From the NCBI GenBank assembly GCA_019321725.1, contig CM033107.1, forward strand, positions 20,823,445 through 20,887,444: a DNA stretch of 64,000 nt, given 5' to 3'. The notes beneath the pieces were generated by a model. That model saw only the letters and a program-made list of their open reading frames with translations. It was not told where the DNA came from and made no database searches. Position numbers and translations under genes: made by a program. The stretch is from Paulownia fortunei. Taxonomy: Eukaryota > Streptophyta > Magnoliopsida > Lamiales > Paulowniaceae. Shown in pieces: positions 58,765-64,000 of the stretch (the stretch's first letter is position 1; each line of letters opens with the position of its first letter).

Positions 58765-61700
58765 TAGATCTGACTATGGGCCGGGTCTAAATCAAACCCG
58801 ATCCGTGGACCCATAATCGGCCCATGGATTCACGAGCCGTGAACCGCCGGGTTAGCCCGATGGTTCAAAGAAAAAAAAGAAAAAACAAAAATCAAAGTAG
58901 CCGTTGCCAATGGCAACGACTATGCAAGTGCAACGGTTAAAAATTTGACTATTGTCAAATTCAAACAGTTAAATGACCATTTGACTTTTTTATTTTTTAT
59001 TTTTATAAATATCCATCAATTCTTCATTTTTTCCATATTTCAACTCTCAAATTTCAATTATATAATTCTCAACTCTCAATTCTCTAATCTTCACTCTTAA
59101 TTATTCATTCTCAATTCTATATTATTTTAATTCTTTCATTTATTTTTTTTCATATTTCATTTATTTTATCTTCAATTATTTATTATTCAATTCAATATAC
59201 TAAATTTTCATCATTTATCAAAAATGGGCGGTTCAAGCAATAGAGGTAAGGGAAAGATACCCGCAACCAAGGTTCAACATCAATTGTGAAGTTGAGTTAA
59301 GTGATGAAGAACAAATTCACTTGTATACTACTCAATAAACAATGAGTGATGCTCATACTCGATCTGCTCAATCTCTCAAATCTTCTATTTTTACAAAATA
59401 TTTTGATAAAATGACACTTTCAAATGGAGAAATGCGAGCAAAGAGTAAATATTATTCGCAATCTTATAAATTTCAATCCAAAAGCGGTTATGGATCCTTA
59501 AAAAGACATGTGGAGTAGAAGCATCCAGTAGAATTTGGCATTGATCGTACCCAAACTCAAATGTCATTATTCGCATCTTCCGGCGCCGATGGAGGTAACG
59601 ATATTTCTTTATTTAAATATAATGATATTAGATGTAGAGAAAATTTAGTTAGATTTATTTTTGTTGAACATATTAGTTTTAGTTTTGTAAATAAATTCTT
59701 TTTTAATAAATTAATTCAAACAACATATATTCTGACGGCTAAAGGTGTTCCACGAACCACACTAACACATCATGTAAAAAAATATATATAATAAATCTAA
59801 AAAAAAGTTAAAAGAATTATTAAATAATGTAAATAATAAACAAAATTTATGTAGTGATATTTGGAGTGATTATTGGCAAATACATTCATATATGAGTATT
59901 ACATATTATTGAATTGATGATTTTCGGACACTTAAAAAAAAATTACTTGCATTTAGAATTTTTGATAGTTCACACACAACGACAAATATTTCACAAATTA
60001 TATTTTTAATATTAAAAGAATATAATTTAATTAATAAATTTTTTTCAATATCATTTGATAATTCTGCAGCTAATAATGCTAGTATTGATGATCTTAAAGT
60101 TGTATGTGAACAATCAATTGTGGTAAATTTTTTCATATTAGATATATATGTCATATTTTAAATTTACGTGTACAAGATGGTTTAAAACTTTTAGATAATC
60201 AACTTAAACCAATTAGACAAGCATTTTCTTATTTATGGACATATCCACATATTAATAAACAATGATTTAGATTTTGTAAAACTAACAATGTAAGACCTAA
60301 AAAAATTTCATAGAATGTTCCAACCCGTTGGAATTTAACATATAGATTATTAAAAAAATCTATCGACTATAAAGATTTATTATGTCAATTTTTTGTACAA
60401 ATTATTTCTACTCCTTTTCATTTATTTCCACATCATTGGACAGTATGTGAAAAAATTTATAATATTTTAAAAATATTTAATGATGCTACTTTACAATTAT
60501 CTAGTGTTTATTTCTCAATTTCTTATTTAGTATTATTAAATTATTATAATATTACATCAGTTTTACATGAAAATATTAACTCCCAAGATGAAAATTTAGT
60601 AAATTGTGTTTTTTAAATGCAGTTGAAATAGAAAAAATATTTTTATGAAATTCTATATATTAATTTAATTACTGTTGTTTTTTTATCCTAAACTTAAATT
60701 AAATAATTTACAAGACTTGTTATTAATTTATTACAATGTTTTAACATGTAATGAAAATGATTATTAATATAATAATATTTAAAATTAAAACACTTTTAAA
60801 TGAATTTTATAATGAATACAGTTCCAAATATGGTTCATAATTAACTCAAGTTGATATACATAGAACTACTAGTAGTAGTTTTAGATTTACGACAGCACAA
60901 CTTTTACTTAGGGAACGAACTAAACGTTCTCGAGAATCCTCAAGTTCTAGCCAATAACTTGAGAATTATTTTAATGTTTCATTTGAATTTAATAAGATAG
61001 ATAACGATAGAGAGTTTAATATTTTGCGATGGTGGTCGCAAAAGGAACAAACGTATCCAATTTTGTCCGTGATGGCGAAGGAGATACTTGCTTCACCTGC
61101 TTCAATCGTTGCAGTGGAATAAATTTTTAGTGCGGGAGGCAATATATTAAGTGAGAAATACTCAACGTTATCTCCCGAAAATTTAAAAACCCAAGCATGT
61201 CTTGATGATTGGATCAAGGTTTTAGTACGAAGACAAGGTCAGCCAGATTCGAAGGAAGATCAGGATGAGGACACAGATGGAACAATGACGGGAACGAGTG
61301 GGAGTAATTGAGCCACGTCACTCCTTGAGGTAAGAAGGGTTAAAAGATAAGAGAATTACGTGTGCTTTGATTCTATATACCCTAAGATGATACGTAAACA
61401 ACTTAAATTTAAGTTCAAGCCCATTTTTATTTTTAAAATAATTTTTAATTATATAATTTAAATTTTTGCTAATATTTTCTTAAAATTTAAGTGCAAATTT
61501 TTTTATTGAAATTTAAATTTAAACTTTAAGATTTCAAGTTGAGCATTTTTTTTATATATTTATTATAATTAGAATATTTGATACTTTAAATTTTAGATAA
61601 TAATTTTTTTTTCAAATTTAAGTTAAACATTCATTAAGTTCAAAAATTAATGATATTTTTTTTAAAATTTAAGTTCAAAATTTTTCATTCAAATATATAT

Positions 61701-61988
61701 TTAAAATTTCAAACCCTTGTTTTTGTTTTACAAAAGTTACAATTTTATAAAATTAATAGTTAGTTAAAAAGTTACAAATTTTTAAAATATAAGGTAAAAA
61801 AATAAAAAAATAAAAAAAAATTAAGGGTCGGAACCGGAACTGGCGGTTAACCGAAATAGGTCCGGCAATTCCGAAACCCGGACCGTAACCGGCCTTGACA
61901 GTGAAGGTTAAGGGTCGGAATTTTTTTGAACCGTAGAACCGACGGTTCCAAACCGTAACCGACGGTTCTTGAACCGGGGTCAGATCTA
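58765..61988 (+). mobile_element. hAT transposon (copy B), 3.2 kb, with TIRs and 8-bp target duplication
   Basis: The left end TAGATCTGACTATGG and the right end GGGGTCAGATCTA are inverted repeats (TAGATCTGAC). Flanking 8-mers ccccttga (58757-58764) and cctcttaa (61989-61996) match at 6 of 8 positions, as expected for an aged hAT duplication. The transposase pseudogene starts at about 59225 (MGGSSNRGKGK). The BED part includes YYSQSYKFQSKSGYGSLKRH, followed by GIDRTQTQMSLFASSGADGG and VPRTTLTHHVKKY. The hATC region at 60910-61210 includes ERTKRSRESSSS, ILRWWSQKE, YPILSVMAKEILASPASIVAVE then a stop at 61120, and GNILSEKYSTLSPENL. The frame ends at about 61310. Stops elsewhere make it non-autonomous. 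GC-rich subterminal regions with ccggttcc-type motifs lie at both ends. Confidence 0.92.
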
Positions 61989-62003
61989 CCTCTTAACTCT
62001 GCC

Positions 62004-62010
62004 TATAAGT
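62004..62010 (+). promoter_or_regulatory. Probable TATA box of the dioxygenase gene
   Basis: TATAAGT lies 77 bp upstream of the ATG at 62081, in gcctataagtattcc. It is only 15 bp to the right of the end of hAT copy B (61988), or 7 bp beyond its target duplication. Assignment is by position and consensus only. Confidence 0.5.
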
Positions 62011-62080
62011 ATTCCACTAAGTTATTTATCTCCCTCACTCAGAAGGAAAGTGCAACTCTATATTAGAGAGAGATAGAGGG

Positions 62081-63172
62081 ATGGAGTTCCCTGTTATAGA
62101 CTTCAGTAAGCTTGAAACTGAGAAAAGAAGTGAAACAATGGCATGCATGTGAGAAATGGGGCTTCTTTATGGTAATGAGAATGTCGCCATCTCAATTGGA
62201 GAAGGTGAAACCTTTGGTAAATCGGCATTACGAAGAAATTCTGAAAGGCAGCTTCTATAACTATGAGATGGCAAAGATCTTGGAGAATAACGGATATATC
62301 AGTGACAGAGATTGGGAAAGCGCCTTTTTCATTTGGCATCGACCAGCTTCTAACATCAATGAGCTTACCAGCCTCTCAAAAGACCTCCGGTACGTTATCA
62401 GAAGATATTTGTCCAGCATCTATAAGGGACAATGAATCAAAACTGATTCAAATAGGCATGTAAAATGAAAATCCAAGATTCATCAAAATTAGAATCGAGA
62501 TAGTCAACAGATAATTCTACTCCACTCTCATATGTTCATTTGCCTACCAAGTGAGACATACATGCAGCAAAGCGATGGACGAATACAAATCAACTAATTA
62601 AGGTCGCAGAAAAGCTTTCAGAGCTCATGTGTGAGAACCTGTGTATAGAGAAGAATCACATAATGAAAGCATTTTCAGGAAACAGGGGTCCTTCTGTGGG
62701 AACAAAAGAGGCAATATACCCTCGGTGTCCACGCCCTGAACTTATAAGAGGACTTCGAGAGTACACGGATGCTGGACGTATCATTCTCATGCTCCAAGAT
62801 GACCAAGTCCCTGGTCTCGAATTTTTCAAAGATGGAAAATGGGAGAAAATTCCACCTTCCAAGAACAACAGAATATGTGTGAACACCGGTGATCAGGTGG
62901 AACTTTTGAGTAATGGGGTATACAAGACTGTCTTGCACCGTGTTATGGCTATGAAGGATGGAAACAGACTTTCTATTGCAACATTCTACAACCCCGCTGG
63001 AGATGCAATAATTTCTCCAGCTCCCAAGCTCTTACTTCCAAATCATATCCGCTTCCAAGATTATCTGAACCTTTATACTAAGACCAAGTTTGGAGACAAA
63101 GGCCTTAGATTTCAGTCCCTGAAGAACATGGCCAGTGGGCATCCAAGCTCACCGGAGAAAACTGATAATTAA
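62081..63172 (+). pseudogene. ACC-oxidase-like 2-oxoglutarate/Fe(II) dioxygenase, broken
   Basis: Intact relatives (ACC oxidase 5-like) are cytosolic iron- and ascorbate-dependent enzymes linked to ethylene formation. The N-terminus at 62081 reads MEFPVIDFSKLETEKRSETMA, then a stop at 62150. The frame resumes at 62145 as ACEKWGFFMV, so about 11 bases appear lost; the usual ENHG after FFMV is also missing. LEKVKPLVNRHYEE and DWESAFFIWHRPASNINE follow. The exon ends at 62389 (CG|GTACGT) and the next starts at 62568, restoring DLRKAMDEY. A second frameshift follows at 62587, then QLIKVAEKLSELMCENL and an open frame to 63172. The iron triad should be HTD..H: here it is EYTDAG (Tyr codon TAC at 62762-62764, where CAC is expected), with Asp at 62768 and His at 62936 kept. 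The RLS motif of the RxS site (NRLSIATFYNP) is present. Two frameshifts, a lost ligand and a hAT in the promoter all point to a pseudogene. Confidence 0.88.
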
Positions 63173-64000
63173 TCCTGCTATACTTAATAGAAACTTACTC
63201 CCCGTGTCTTCTATTTCTCTTTATCTCGGTTTCTTTTCTTTTTTTCTCTGTCAGAGTTCAAGAGAAGCTGCTGTCCACTGCTTCCTTAACTTTTAGCTTC
63301 ATAAATGTGAACGTTTGAGTATTTGTAAGGTACCAAGTTTAAAATTTTTAACTAATGGGTCCTCGGAAATCTTTCAATCAGCACTCACTTCTTAATTCCA
63401 TAAAGATGTGTATTTAAGAGTTTCTGAGATATAAACTGTTAATGGTTTATCCTTCAGGTATCATATAAAAATTCTCAAACCACCATATATTGAATATTGA
63501 AAAACTAGTGAGCAGAAAAGATTCTATTGGGAGAAAGTGAATTGTAATCCAAATTACAAGCTAATGCTACCATCATAGCCGTTTACTTATTTATCAAAGC
63601 TCAGTCCAAATAAATAAGTCATGCGTTTGAGCTAATATAGTAAGAGCTAAGACATGGTTGTATAAAACACGAAACAGATCTTACATACTATTTCCATTCC
63701 AAGCATGTTAGTTGATGTCCAGCTGCTTTTTCTTATTTGTTTTTATTCAATGTGCCTTTCCATATTATCTAATTAAGATATCCATCTTTTTCATATGGTC
63801 AAGCCACAGCCCAGAAGGAGAACCATTGTCCTCAAACTAAATCATTGCAAAGCTGTTCTTCATACTGCAAGACATAATGAATATTTTCCATTCATGTTAG
63901 GATTGAATAATCAACTTAGGTGGATCCAGACCAAAAACAGAAAATCACCACGGTGTTCCTATGAGATAAGGTTTAGAAAAGCACAATACTTAATTTAAAG
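63173..64000. other. 3' flank of the dioxygenase pseudogene
   Basis: No gene is recognised up to the window edge. A T-rich stretch follows the stop codon and would hold the former 3' UTR. The frame at 63795-63998 does not resemble a known protein. Confidence 0.5.

Noticed and set aside
1..64000. CRISPR arrays, bacterial operons, integrated viral genes
   Set aside because: No regularly spaced short repeats with unique spacers, no ribosome-binding-site gene spacing, and no viral coat or movement protein motifs were seen; all reverse transcriptase and integrase remains fit Ty3/gypsy LTR retrotransposons.

Overview
This is AT-rich plant nuclear DNA, most likely from a eudicot. The grounds are spliced genes with GT..AG introns, dense nested LTR retrotransposons, and hAT, CACTA, Helitron and MITE remains. 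Nothing bacterial, organellar or viral was seen. The species cannot be named from the sequence. Three low-copy host genes sit in a sea of decayed mobile DNA: a one-repeat MYB gene with a CCHC zinc knuckle (+, 9249-10437), a 20-exon K+ efflux antiporter of the KEA4/5/6 group (-, 47005-34609), and a broken ACC-oxidase-like 2-oxoglutarate/Fe(II) dioxygenase gene (+, 62081-63172).

Layout. 1-7889: two truncated Athila-type Ty3/gypsy elements of one family lie back to back, the left on the minus strand and the right on the plus strand, with their 3' ends pointing outward. 8043-10437: promoter region and MYB gene. 10438-15160: intergenic. 15161-25718: an old Tat-lineage Ty3/gypsy element with both LTRs, degenerate gag, protease, RT, two RNase H domains and integrase, a reverse transcriptase that has lost its catalytic centre, tandem ~88-bp repeats, and an antisense ORF split by another LTR. 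27830-33138: a hAT-type BED fragment, then a Helitron helicase relic cut by a 2488-bp solo LTR with a perfect 5-bp target duplication. 34609-47005: the KEA gene with many introns. 47141-58756: TE-rich intergenic DNA with a hAT relic, a 1.4-kb CACTA element with an exact AGG duplication, and MITEs, two of them mutually inverted. 58765-61988: a second hAT copy whose insertion ends just upstream of the TATA box of the dioxygenase gene. 62081-63172: that gene, with two frameshifts and an iron-ligand His replaced by Tyr.

The three host genes are not functionally linked. The theme of the window is erosion of genes and elements by insertion, deletion and recombination. No clearly new biological system is visible. 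The observations most worth checking are the single-base frameshift in the otherwise intact KEA gene, the His-to-Tyr change combined with a promoter-proximal hAT in the dioxygenase gene, the clean Helitron/solo-LTR empty-site reconstruction, the inverted Athila pair with reiterated palindromic modules, and the inverted MITE pair.
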